Of a stretch of DNA of 64,000 nucleotides, positions 16,879 to 24,361 are shown in pieces. The position numbers were made by a program, and so were the translations under genes. Source of the stretch: JACCSI01 sp963815285 (lineage in GTDB: Bacteria; Acidobacteriota; Vicinamibacteria; Vicinamibacterales; UBA2999); the NCBI GenBank assembly GCA_963815285.1, contig CAWFGB010000001.1, positions 1-64,000 on the forward strand. Direction: 5' to 3'. Position 1 is the stretch's first letter. Every line of letters starts with the position of its first letter. Under the pieces are notes generated by a model. It was not told the origin of the DNA. It made no database searches and saw only the letters and a list, made by a program, of their open reading frames with translations.

Positions 16879-17406
16879 TTAACCTGCTATTCGCCGGTAG
16901 ACGGCGTTCTGGAAGTCCGAGTGCTGCATGCTGTCGCCGTAGCGGACCTCCAGCAGGTCCCCCTTGAGGGTCCCCGTCGCGAACGGGCATAGCCCACTCG
17001 TGGGGCGGGAATCGCTCAGGCAGCTCCACCCTTGGTCCCAGGTCCACGTGTGATTGAACCGGAAGGTGATGGTGCCGTTGTCCTGTCGATACGTGCCCAG
17101 GGCCACGTTGGGGAACGCGTCATATCGCAGCCCGAATACTCCGTTGTCATACAGGAGGAATTGCGAGCCGGGCGTAGAACCGCTAATGGTGTAATCGAGT
17201 GGCCCGCTGAAAACGTAGACCCCAACAGGTTCGCCCGATGGTTGTGGTGGTGACGGCGGCGGAGGCGGCGGAGTGGGTGGTGACGGCGGCTGAGTGGTGG
17301 TCTGTCGGTCGGGCAAGGCGCTGGGCGCGGTAAGTGGTTCGGTGCCGCATGCCAACCCGAGCATCAGGACGCCAATGAGCGGGCCGCAACGCAAAACGCG
17401 GGTCAT
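16879..17406 (-). CDS. proline-rich lipoprotein
   Basis: 175 residues. The start at 17406 has a clear AAGGAG ribosome site and begins a lipoprotein signal peptide with lipobox LGLAC. A long Pro/Thr/Ser linker (about residues 35-60, with runs of Pro) leads to a beta-rich C-terminal domain of about 110 residues containing FLLYDNGVFGLRYDAFPNVA, TWTWDQGWSCLSDSRPTSGL and GDLLEVRYGDSM. It resembles acidobacterial surface or periplasmic lipoproteins of unknown role. Intact, unlike its neighbours. Confidence 0.65.
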   Translation of the reverse strand: MTRVLRCGPLIGVLMLGLACGTEPLTAPSALPDRQTTTQPPSPPTPPPPPPSPPQPSGEPVGVYVFSGPLDYTISGSTPGSQFLLYDNGVFGLRYDAFPNVALGTYRQDNGTITFRFNHTWTWDQGWSCLSDSRPTSGLCPFATGTLKGDLLEVRYGDSMQHSDFQNAVYRRIAG

Positions 17407-17774
17407 GACCAACTCCTTCGGAGAGGCTAGAGTCACAGCCGCTCGAGTGAGCGTGTCCCTTTTAGCATGGTGGTTGCACCGGGTCAACGGTGGTCCAAAC
17501 TGAGCCACACGCCAGGCGCCGGATCTAGAAAACGCTGCGCATTATGGCTGCGGGTGTCAGCGACCATTCCGGGCTATCGATCTTCGAAGGTTCGTGTGAT
17601 CCAGTGCCCGGCCGCAGGCGAGATTGACACTGTCGAGGAGACGACCGCAACGAACAACAGCGGTCTAAAGTTCGATCAGCAAACCGGTCGCTACCTTAAT
17701 TCGTGGAAATCACGATTCGTGCATAACCAGATCGCGGTTGATCCTGACCGGCAGCCTAACAGGTGCATTGAAAT
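17407..17774. other. stretch holding a domain remnant
   Basis: Only the PxKF-like fragment (17569-17711) is recognisable. The segment directly upstream of 17406 carries the ribosome site and presumably the promoter of the minus-strand lipoprotein. Confidence 0.45.
17569..17711 (+). pseudogene. PxKF-domain remnant
   Basis: The frame reads IPGYRSSKVRVIQCPAAGEI, DTVEETTATNNSGLKFDQQT, GRYLNSWKS. The order Cys-Pro, ID/DTVEET, SGLKFD...YxxxWK matches the end of PxKF domains, which are short beta modules at the C-termini of large secreted proteins. The usual start of the domain and the closing AWxGTC are absent, so this is a fragment. Confidence 0.4.
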
Positions 17775-18005
17775 ATGAACGATGCCGCCTTTCTCAAACT
17801 GCTTGCTTCCTACGAAGCCGCTCTAGAGGCGGTTAGGCGCACTCTGACGATCGCGCAGACGCTGACTGATGCTCACCGCACCGGTCGGCGTCTGCCCGAC
17901 GTAATAATTGATGCTTACGCGACCGGTTTGGATCGGGACGCAGCGCAACTCGTCGAGCTGCGCGCGACCGTAACGAAGTTCAAAAGTTGGTTTAGAACGC
18001 ACTAG
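17775..18005 (+). CDS. small paralogous protein, member 2
   Basis: 76 residues from the ATG at 17775. Aligns along its length with the 78-residue protein at 15734-15970: LLASYEAALEAVRRTLTIAQ, LTDAHRTGRRLPDVIIDAYA, DRDAAQLVELR. Predicted all-helical; C-terminus FKSWFRTH. Function unknown. Confidence 0.6.
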   Translation: MNDAAFLKLLASYEAALEAVRRTLTIAQTLTDAHRTGRRLPDVIIDAYATGLDRDAAQLVELRATVTKFKSWFRTH

Positions 18006-18050
18006 GGAGCGCTCGCGCACCTTCCTGCTAATGACCAAGGCGGGAAACGA

Positions 18051-18422
18051 ATGGTTCATCTGATGGACGGCATCAATTCGGCGGCGGCTCGCTGGGATGA
18101 CCCGGCAGGGCTCGAGGCGCTCTTCGCCCCATTGCCCGCAGATGTCGTCACGAACATCCAGCAGGGGCGCCAGCAGGCAGAGAATCGGCAGGCAGACAAA
18201 GGCTTCCGGGGGATACGTCACGATGCCGCCACGGAACGGGCGTCCTTCGTCGTAGCCGACGCTACGCGCCTGCTGGTGTGGACATTCCGACCGGCCACCC
18301 TGGAGGAAGCAATCCTAATGTGGGTGCTGTTCGACGCGGACCTCACGCAACAGATCACCAACGACGTGTCCAGGCGTGTGTATCGTGAGGCGACGGGGCG
18401 CGAGATCGGGCACGTTCAGTAG
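18051..18422 (+). CDS. hypothetical protein
   Basis: 123 residues with good coding character in the second half (RASFVVADATRLLVWTFRPA, TLEEAILMWVLFDADLTQQI). It follows the second paralog by 45 bases in the same direction. No domain recognised. A later ATG at 18063 is an alternative start. Confidence 0.5.
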   Translation: MVHLMDGINSAAARWDDPAGLEALFAPLPADVVTNIQQGRQQAENRQADKGFRGIRHDAATERASFVVADATRLLVWTFRPATLEEAILMWVLFDADLTQQITNDVSRRVYREATGREIGHVQ

Positions 18423-18440
18423 AACGGCTGACAGAGTGAC

Positions 18441-18478
18441 AGGGCGCGCTGACAGGCTACAGAGGCCGGGCGCGCCCT
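18441..18478. terminator. GC-rich hairpin, possible terminator
   Basis: Inverted arms AGGGCGCG and CGCGCCCT with a 22-base loop, 19 bases after the preceding stop codon. No T-run follows, so termination is uncertain. Confidence 0.35.
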
Positions 18479-18559
18479 CAGCTTGTACGGCCCCCGTCCA
18501 CCGCACGACCACCGCACGACGGCTATCACTGGCGGCCATCAGCGTTGAGACGCTCTACC

Positions 18560-19599
18560 AAGCGAGCGCTGTAAATTATTGATTTAAAGGTGTGAAATCC
18601 AGGACAAGGGTGACAACTCTCGCTCTCCTTTCTAAGCCCACGATGACAAAGTCAGAGCAGACACGTCTGTGGGCCTGGCGATGCCGGGTGCTGAACGAAG
18701 GTTGCGCAGGACCGCGGAATATCGCCCGAACCTGCCGGCACTTTGGGATTTCTCGACAAGCCTTTTATCGCTGGAAACGCCGCTACGACGCGGACGGCGA
18801 GGCTGGCCTCTGGGACCGATCGGCGCGGCCGCACCGCTCGCCAGCGGCGAAGCCTCAGGAGGTCGTCAGTAAAATTCTCTATCTTCGGCAGAATTATCAC
18901 TTCGGTCCTGGCCGGATCGCCGACTATTTGCAGCGCTTTCACCAGCTCACGGTGGCAGTCTCGTCGGTGCACCGCATCTTGCTGCGGCACAACATGAACC
19001 GGCTGCCGGCCAACCAGAAACATCGGTCCCACGCTAAACGCTGGCAGCGCTACGAGAAACCACAGCCTGGACACCGGCTGCAGATTGATGTGAAGTTCCT
19101 CGAGCGCATTCCGGGCACGCGGACACGACTCTATCAGTTCACCGCCATCGACGACTGCACCCGCATTCGGGTCCTCAAGGTCTACGACCGGTGCAATCAG
19201 GGCACCGCCATTCGATTCCTTGACGAGGTCCTACACCGGTTGCCGTTCCGCGTGCGCGTCGTCCAGACCGACAATGGCGCCAAGTTCCAGTCGCATTTTC
19301 ACTGGCGCCTTGAGGCCTTGGACATCCGCCACGTGTACATCCGGCCACGGACGCCGCACCTCAATGGCAAAGTCGAGCGATCGCACCGGATCGATGACCA
19401 GGAGTTCTACCAGCTCCTCGACAAAGACGGCATCACCGACGACATTCACCTGTTCAACAAGAAATTGCGGGAGTGGGAGGAATACTACAATTACCACCGG
19501 CCGCACGGCGCGCTCGATGGCCAAACACCGTATGAGCGCCTCAGGGCCAAACTGAGAGCGGGAGCGTCACCGGCGTCCTAGGAACCTACAGGCTTTAAG
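18560..19599 (+). mobile_element. IS481-family insertion sequence (ends approximate)
   Basis: A single-ORF element whose 3' edge abuts tRNA-Val. The AT-rich left flank TGTAAATTATTGATTTAAAG (from about 18570) contrasts with the surrounding GC-rich DNA and is a candidate terminal region. Its best counterpart on the right, inverted, is ACTTAAAGCCTGTAGG, a weak match, so the true ends are not established. No target duplication was identified. Confidence 0.5.
18592..19581 (+). CDS. IS481-family transposase
   Basis: Up to 329 residues; the native start may be the ATG at 18643 (MTKSEQTRLWAWR). An N-terminal helix-turn-helix (ARTCRHFGISRQAFYRWKRR) leads to an rve integrase core with D in LQIDVKF, D in VVQTDNGAKFQSH and E in HLNGKVERSHR. 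These form the complete DDE triad, so the enzyme may be active. The C-terminus has the usual YNYHRPHGALDGQTPYERL. Complete in a single frame. Confidence 0.9.
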   Translation: MKSRTRVTTLALLSKPTMTKSEQTRLWAWRCRVLNEGCAGPRNIARTCRHFGISRQAFYRWKRRYDADGEAGLWDRSARPHRSPAAKPQEVVSKILYLRQNYHFGPGRIADYLQRFHQLTVAVSSVHRILLRHNMNRLPANQKHRSHAKRWQRYEKPQPGHRLQIDVKFLERIPGTRTRLYQFTAIDDCTRIRVLKVYDRCNQGTAIRFLDEVLHRLPFRVRVVQTDNGAKFQSHFHWRLEALDIRHVYIRPRTPHLNGKVERSHRIDDQEFYQLLDKDGITDDIHLFNKKLREWEEYYNYHRPHGALDGQTPYERLRAKLRAGASPAS

Positions 19600-19674
19600 T
19601 GGTGCGCGCTGGTGGATTCGAACCACCGACCCCCGCCGTGTGAAGGCGGTGCTCTACCGCTGAGCCAAGCGCGC
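19600..19674 (-). tRNA. tRNA-Val(CAC)
   Basis: Cloverleaf read on the minus strand: acceptor GCGCGCT/AGCGCGC, D-arm GCTCAGCGGTAGAGC, anticodon stem CCGCC/GGCGG with loop TTCACAC (anticodon CAC), T-arm GGTGGTTCGAATCCACC, encoded 3' CCA. The insertion sequence lies immediately beyond the 3' end, a common integration position. Confidence 0.95.
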
Positions 19675-19738
19675 GCGTCCGGTTGCGGAATCCCTAGTGT
19701 AAATCAATTCGCCAGGTCGCGCTTTGAACCATGAAACC

Positions 19739-20357
19739 TCACGTCCCGTAAAGCCGATCGCCAAAATCGCCCAGCCCGGGGACGATGAACTTGTGATCGT
19801 TGAGCCGTTCGTCTACCACCGGCGTGTAGATCGGTACCTTCGGATACGCCCTTTCCACGGCGGTCACTCCTTCGGGCGCGGCGACGATACAGACGAGTCG
19901 GATGTCGCGGGCGCCGGCCCGCGTCAACATCTCGAGCGCCGCCACCGCGCTGCCACCGGTGGCCAGCATCGGGTCAATCATCAGCACATAGCTGTCGTGC
20001 AGGGCCGGCGGCAGCTTCGCGTAGTACCTGCGATGCCGCCGCCGTGCGTTCGTCGCGTTGCAGCCCGATATGGCCGACGCGCGCGGCGGGCACGAGCTCG
20101 AGCAGACCGGGGAGCATCCCGAGGCCGGCGCGTAACACCGGCGCGAGCACGACATCGGCGGTGCAGCGGCGTCCGCGGGCCGGGCCCAGCGGTGTGTCCA
20201 CCGTGGCGGCGACGGTCGGCAAGTCGCGCAGCGCCTCGGCGGCGAGAAAGACGCTGATCCGTCCCGCCAGCTGACGAAATCGCTCCGGCGTCGTTCGCGC
20301 ATCGCGCAGTTCGAGCAGGATGTCCTGCACTATCGGGTGTTCGACCAGGTGCACCAC
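19739..20357 (-). pseudogene. upp: uracil phosphoribosyltransferase, one frameshift
   Basis: Converts uracil and PRPP to UMP. The N-terminal part (20357 to about 20035) includes VHLVEHPIVQDILLELRDAR and APVLRAGLGMLPGLLELVPA. After HIGLQRDERTAAA the frame shifts near 20035 to RRYYAKLPPALHDSYVLMID and the PRPP-binding PMLATGGSA, ending DHKFIVPGLGDFGDRLYGT. Length and motifs are otherwise normal (about 205 residues). The shift is in a GGC repeat and may be a sequencing error. First of several salvage genes. Confidence 0.75.
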
Positions 20358-20467
20358 GCCGAGAGCTTACTCCGCACAGTAGAATTCCTCCAATGCGGAA
20401 CACTGGCGAGCCACCCTGGCGCATTGCCCCCTCGACCCGCGCGAGACATGTTGTGCCTGTGAGGGTG

Positions 20468-21847
20468 ATGTGCGCATTCTGTGTGTTCATTGTCTTCTGT
20501 GGATCCCTGGCCTTCGGGAGGCAGGCGGCAGATTTGGTGATCGCGGGCGGCATCGTCGTCACTATGAATGCGCAGCGGCGGGTGTTGGACCCTGGCTCGG
20601 TTGCCATTCGCGGCAACCAGATCGTTGCCGTGGATACGCCCGAAGTTATCGAGCGCGACTACCAGGCGAAGGAGGTCATCGATGCGCGTAGCTTCGTCGT
20701 GATGCCCGGCCTAATCAACACGCACACCCACGCACCGATGGTGCTCTACCGCGGTCTCGCTGACGACCTCGCGTTGATGGATTGGTTGGAGAAGTACATG
20801 TTCCCGGCCGAGGCCAAAACGGTGTCGCCGGCCTTCGTCCGCACGGGGACCGAGCTGGCCGCGCTCGAGATGATTCGCTCGGGAACGACGACTTACGTGG
20901 ACATGTATTACTTCGAGGAGGAGATTGCGCGTGCCACCAAGCGGGCCGGAATTCGTGGAGTGCTCGGCCAGACCATCATCGAATTTCCGGTAGCCGACGC
21001 GAAGGCTCCGGCGGAAGCGCTGAAGAGGGCTGAAGCCTTCATCCGCGAGTTTGAGCGGGACGAACTGATCACGCCGGCGGTGGCGCCGCACGCGGTCTAC
21101 ACCAACGACGCGGCGACGCTGACGCAGTCCCGCGACCTCGCGGCCAAGTACAGCGTGCCGCTGATCATTCACCTTGCCGAGACAGCAGCCGAGACGGGCA
21201 TGTCGCTGGAGCGGCACAAGGCCCGTCCGGTAGCCGCTCTCGACGCGCTCGGCTTTTTCAAGGGCCGCGTCATCGCGGCACACGGGGTGTGGATCGAGCC
21301 CGAGGAGATTCAACTCCTGCAGAAACGGGGCGTCGGCGTGTCGCACAATCCGGAAAGCAACATGAAACTGGCGAGCGGCACCGCGCCGGTGCCGGGATAC
21401 CTGAAGGCCGGCGTCGCGCTTGGCCTCGGCACCGACGGCGCCGCCAGCAACAACGACATGGACATGTTCGAGGCGATGCGTCAAGCGGCGTTCCTGCACA
21501 AGCTGACGTCGAAGGATCCGCAGATGGTGAGCGCGCAGACAGCGCTGGAGATGGCGACCATTGGCGGCGCGCGCGTCATCGGCCGCGAGACTGAGCTGGG
21601 CTCGCTCGAAGCCGGAAAGCTCGCCGATTTGCTCGTCGTCCGAATGGACCAGCCGCGCCAAACCCCGATGTACGATCCGGTGTCACATCTCGTCTACACC
21701 ACTCGGGGAGACGATGTGGACACGACCATCGTGAACGGACGTGTGCTGATGCGCGGCGGAAAAGTGCTGACCCTCGATCAGGCGCAGGTGCTGGCCGCGG
21801 CACGCGCGGCGGCCGCGCAGGTGCGCGCGGCAGTGGCACCGCAATAG
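20468..21847 (+). CDS. exported amidohydrolase, MTA/SAH deaminase-like
   Basis: 459 residues from the ATG at 20468, chosen because GAGGGTG precedes it and a signal peptide (MCAFCVFIVFCGSLAFGRQA) follows; an ATG at 20393 would add 25 residues. Metal and catalytic motifs of the TatD-like/MtaD amidohydrolases are present: PGLINTHTHAPM, IIHLAET, IAAHGVWI, HNPESNMKLASG and GLGTDGAASNNDMDMF. MtaD-type enzymes deaminate S-adenosylhomocysteine or methylthioadenosine. The export signal is unusual for that role, so another amine substrate is possible. Lies among nucleoside-salvage genes. Confidence 0.75.
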   Translation: MCAFCVFIVFCGSLAFGRQAADLVIAGGIVVTMNAQRRVLDPGSVAIRGNQIVAVDTPEVIERDYQAKEVIDARSFVVMPGLINTHTHAPMVLYRGLADDLALMDWLEKYMFPAEAKTVSPAFVRTGTELAALEMIRSGTTTYVDMYYFEEEIARATKRAGIRGVLGQTIIEFPVADAKAPAEALKRAEAFIREFERDELITPAVAPHAVYTNDAATLTQSRDLAAKYSVPLIIHLAETAAETGMSLERHKARPVAALDALGFFKGRVIAAHGVWIEPEEIQLLQKRGVGVSHNPESNMKLASGTAPVPGYLKAGVALGLGTDGAASNNDMDMFEAMRQAAFLHKLTSKDPQMVSAQTALEMATIGGARVIGRETELGSLEAGKLADLLVVRMDQPRQTPMYDPVSHLVYTTRGDDVDTTIVNGRVLMRGGKVLTLDQAQVLAAARAAAAQVRAAVAPQ

Positions 21848-21892
21848 CCACGCACTCAGGTCATCGTCCTTCGCCGCATCGACGTCGGACTC

Positions 21893-22417
21893 TCACCCTT
21901 GATAGACGCCGATGTACGGCAGCTGACGAAAGCGCTCGGAGAAATCAAGCCCGTATCCCACCACGAACTTGTCATCAATGGTGAAGCCGATGTAATCCAC
22001 CTGCACCTCAATCTGTCGCCGTGAGGGCTTACTCAGCAGGCACGCCGTGCGCAGTGATTTCGGATTCCGTGCGCGGAGAATTTCCTGGAGGTAGTGCAGC
22101 GTCAGTCCCGTATCGACGATGTCCTCGACGATGATGACATTGCGGCCTTCCAGGCCGTAATCGAGGTCTTTGATGAGGCGTACTTCTCCCGAGGACGTCA
22201 TGCCACTGCCGTAACTCGAGAGCGCCATGAAGTCGATGCTGACCCCGCCTTCCATTTTTCGCACGAGATCGGACAGGAAAAACACCGCGCCCTTGAGCAC
22301 GCAGATGAGATGCAGGTCCTCGTGGGCGACATCACGGCGAATCTCAATGGCGAGTTCTGCGATCCGCTGATTCAAAGCGTCGGCGGTAATCAAGGGCGCA
22401 ATAGTTTCCGTCGGCAT
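21893..22417 (-). CDS. hpt: hypoxanthine phosphoribosyltransferase
   Basis: 174 residues from the ATG at 22417 (MPTETIAPLI); upstream in-frame Met codons at 22435 and 22501 would add a low-complexity tail. Family motifs: LICVLKGAVFFLSDLVRKM, the SSYGSGMTSSGEVRLIKDLD loop, the PRPP motif VIIVEDIVDTGLTL, and VGYGLDFSERFRQLPYIGVY. It forms IMP or GMP from hypoxanthine or guanine plus PRPP in the cytoplasm. Divergent from rpiB. Confidence 0.92.
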   Translation of the reverse strand: MPTETIAPLITADALNQRIAELAIEIRRDVAHEDLHLICVLKGAVFFLSDLVRKMEGGVSIDFMALSSYGSGMTSSGEVRLIKDLDYGLEGRNVIIVEDIVDTGLTLHYLQEILRARNPKSLRTACLLSKPSRRQIEVQVDYIGFTIDDKFVVGYGLDFSERFRQLPYIGVYQG

Positions 22418-22499
22418 CGCGGCAGAGGGTACCATAGAAGCCCGGCGCCCAGCCCCGGGCGATTGGCTCAGCGCCCAGCCCGCAGACCTCAGGCACGCC

Positions 22500-23129
22500 A
22501 TGAAACGCTACGACATCATCACCGAGGCAGACGCGCGCACCATCGAGATTGGCGCCTCCGTCTCATTGGCGCCAGGTGGGCACATCACCCCGCTCGCGCT
22601 CGATACACTTCGGGCGCGAAAAGTGACTCTTGTCCGCGATGTAGTGGATGGCGAGTTGGCCGCGCTCGCCCCTGTGGCAGACATTCGGCGGGTCGGTATC
22701 GGCAGCGACCATTCAGGCGTCGCGCTGAAGACGGCGCTTCGGGAGGCACTGCGCGCCAGAGGCATCGCGGTCGAGGACGTCGGCACCCACGGCACCGACC
22801 CTGTGGACTATCCCGACATCGCCTCGCAGGTCGGCCGTCTGGTTGCGCGAAGGGAAGTGGACGCCGGTATTGTCATCGACGGCGCCGGGCTTGGCTCGGC
22901 CATTGCGGCCAACAAGATCGACGGTGTCAGAGCGGCGATGTGCACCGACCAAACATTGGCGCGCTACTCGCGTGAGCATAACGGCGCTAACGTGCTCGCT
23001 CTCGGTGCCAGTCTGATTACGCCAGCGTCGGCCCAAACCATCGTGCAGACGTTTCTCAGTACGCCGATGCGTGAAGCGCGTTACCTGCGCCGCCTGGCAA
23101 AGATCAGAAACCTCGAACGAACGCGATAG
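22500..23129 (+). CDS. rpiB: RpiB-like sugar-phosphate isomerase with N-terminal extension
   Basis: 209 residues, about 60 longer than typical RpiB. The catalytic domain starts near residue 64 (VGIGSDHSGVALKTALREAL) and includes DYPDIASQVG and YSREHNGANVLALG. The usual active-site Cys in the ICGTG(V/I)G loop is replaced: here IDGAGLGSAIAANK. The extension ITEADARTIEIGASVSLAPG, then HITPLALDTLRARKVTL, follows the pattern seen at the N-terminus of EutT, a microcompartment enzyme. RpiB interconverts ribose 5-phosphate and ribulose 5-phosphate. Together with the adjacent deoC this suggests microcompartment-linked pentose-phosphate metabolism. Substrate uncertain because of the Cys-to-Asp change. 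Confidence 0.8.
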   Translation: MKRYDIITEADARTIEIGASVSLAPGGHITPLALDTLRARKVTLVRDVVDGELAALAPVADIRRVGIGSDHSGVALKTALREALRARGIAVEDVGTHGTDPVDYPDIASQVGRLVARREVDAGIVIDGAGLGSAIAANKIDGVRAAMCTDQTLARYSREHNGANVLALGASLITPASAQTIVQTFLSTPMREARYLRRLAKIRNLERTR

Positions 23130-23140
23130 AATGCCTAAGT

Positions 23141-24010
23141 TTGCCTGACATTCGGCGCGTCATCGACATCATCCTGCAGGAATTGGCCGCCGCCGGCGCC
23201 GTGGCTCCGGCGCGCTGCGCGTGTCATGGCTACTTGTCCGATTGCTGTCCCCGGCATGTCGGCGGCGTGCTGGCGGCGGGCGCCACTCGTCTGGGGCTGC
23301 ACGCCGAGGGCGGCGGCGCGGGCGAGGTGGCCAGTCTCATCGACCACACGCTGCTCAAGCCCGACGCCACGGCGACCGAAGTGGAAAAGCTATGTCGCGA
23401 AGCCGCTGACTTCCGCTTTGCCACGGTCTGTGTCAACCCGACATGGGTGGCGTTTTGCGCGCGGTTACTGCGCGGCAGTGGCGTGGGCGTGTGCTCGGTC
23501 GTCGGCTTCCCGCTCGGCGCCACCACGCCGGACGTGAAGCAGTATGAAACGCGGCGCGCCATCTTCGACGGCGCTTCGGAGATCGACATGGTGATCAACG
23601 TCGGTGCCCTCAAGTCGGGCGACCTGCGATTGGTGGAGCAGGATATCGAGGCGGTTACTGTGCCCTGCCGTGAATCCAGCGTGATCAGCAAGGTCATCAT
23701 CGAGGCGGCGTTGCTGTCCGACGAAGAGAAGGTCACCGCGTCCACGCTGACCAAGGCCGCCGGCGCCGACTTCGTCAAGACGTCCACTGGCTTTGGTCCG
23801 GGCGGGGCGACGATTGCCGACGTCATGCTGATGCGGCGTGTGGTCGGCGATAGCCTCGGCGTCAAGGCAGCTGGCGGCGTGCGCGATCTTGAACAAATGA
23901 GGGCGATGGTGGCAGCGGGCGCGTCGCGCGTGGGCGCCAGCGCGGGCGTGCGCATTGTCAAGGAATCGCGCGGCGAGTCGCTCGCCTCGCAAAAGTCGTC
24001 GTCGTATTAG
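23141..24010 (+). CDS. deoC: deoxyribose-phosphate aldolase with N-terminal targeting-like extension
   Basis: 289 residues from a TTG at 23141; standard DeoC is 220-250. The class I aldolase core starts near residue 65 (SLIDHTLLKPDATATEVEKL). It carries the Schiff-base Lys in ADFVKTSTGF, the second Lys in VSVIS-KVIIEAALLSDEEK and KAAGGVRDLEQM. The first 20 residues (PDIRRVIDIILQELAAAG) form an amphipathic helix like the encapsulation peptides of microcompartment cargo. A Cys-rich linker (CACHGYLSDCCPRH) follows. It splits deoxyribose 5-phosphate into acetaldehyde and glyceraldehyde 3-phosphate. Eleven bases after rpiB, probably the same operon. Confidence 0.88.
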   Translation: MPDIRRVIDIILQELAAAGAVAPARCACHGYLSDCCPRHVGGVLAAGATRLGLHAEGGGAGEVASLIDHTLLKPDATATEVEKLCREAADFRFATVCVNPTWVAFCARLLRGSGVGVCSVVGFPLGATTPDVKQYETRRAIFDGASEIDMVINVGALKSGDLRLVEQDIEAVTVPCRESSVISKVIIEAALLSDEEKVTASTLTKAAGADFVKTSTGFGPGGATIADVMLMRRVVGDSLGVKAAGGVRDLEQMRAMVAAGASRVGASAGVRIVKESRGESLASQKSSSY

Positions 24011-24052
24011 GTGTCAGCACAGCGAATCGATGTTTCCCCCGGAGGATCAAAC

Positions 24053-24361
24053 GTGGCGACAGCACTCTCTCGAGATGAACTACACAAGCTCGCGCGTCTT
24101 GGTGCGCAGCGGCGATTGGAGGAGCTGAAGCAGGAAGAGGCCGCGATCCGCGCGGCGTTCCCGGAACTCGGCCGCGCGTCAGCCGGTGCCCCTGAGGGCG
24201 CCCGCGCGCGTAAGCGCCGTACTGGGCGCCCGGCGGCCGCTTCGGAGCCTGCGCAGAAGGCCAAGCGGCCGGCACGCTACAAGATGTCCGCCGCGCAGAA
24301 GCGCGCCGTCTCCGAGCGCATGAAGAAGTACTGGGCTGCGCGCCGCAAGGCCGAGGGATGA
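24053..24361 (+). CDS. basic AT-hook-like protein
   Basis: 102 residues from the GTG at 24053, preceded by a strong GGAGGATC ribosome site; an upstream GTG at 24011 lacks one. The N-terminal half is a charged helix (ELHKLARLGAQRRLEELKQE). The second half is very basic with RKRRTGRPAAA, an AT-hook-like core (RGRP variant), and ends KKYWAARRKAEG. Likely a DNA-associated or nucleoid protein. Overlaps the next gene by ATGA. Confidence 0.6.
   Translation: MATALSRDELHKLARLGAQRRLEELKQEEAAIRAAFPELGRASAGAPEGARARKRRTGRPAAASEPAQKAKRPARYKMSAAQKRAVSERMKKYWAARRKAEG

Noticed and set aside
17755..17836. GCCTAAC ... GTTAGGC, resembling the ends of an integron attC site
   Set aside because: The 70 bases between are not palindromic, the site would lie inside a gene start, and no integron integrase or repeated attC is present.
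18570..19599. Terminal inverted repeats of the IS481 element
   Set aside because: The best pairing (ATTTAAAGGTGTG with ACTTAAAGCCTGT) is too weak to define the element ends.
20711..21661. 316-residue minus-strand ORF opposite the amidohydrolase
   Set aside because: Antisense shadow of a well-supported GC-rich gene; His/Arg-rich with no motif.
22094..22975. 293-residue plus-strand ORF across hpt and rpiB
   Set aside because: Spans two confidently identified genes in other frames; low-complexity Arg-rich tail.
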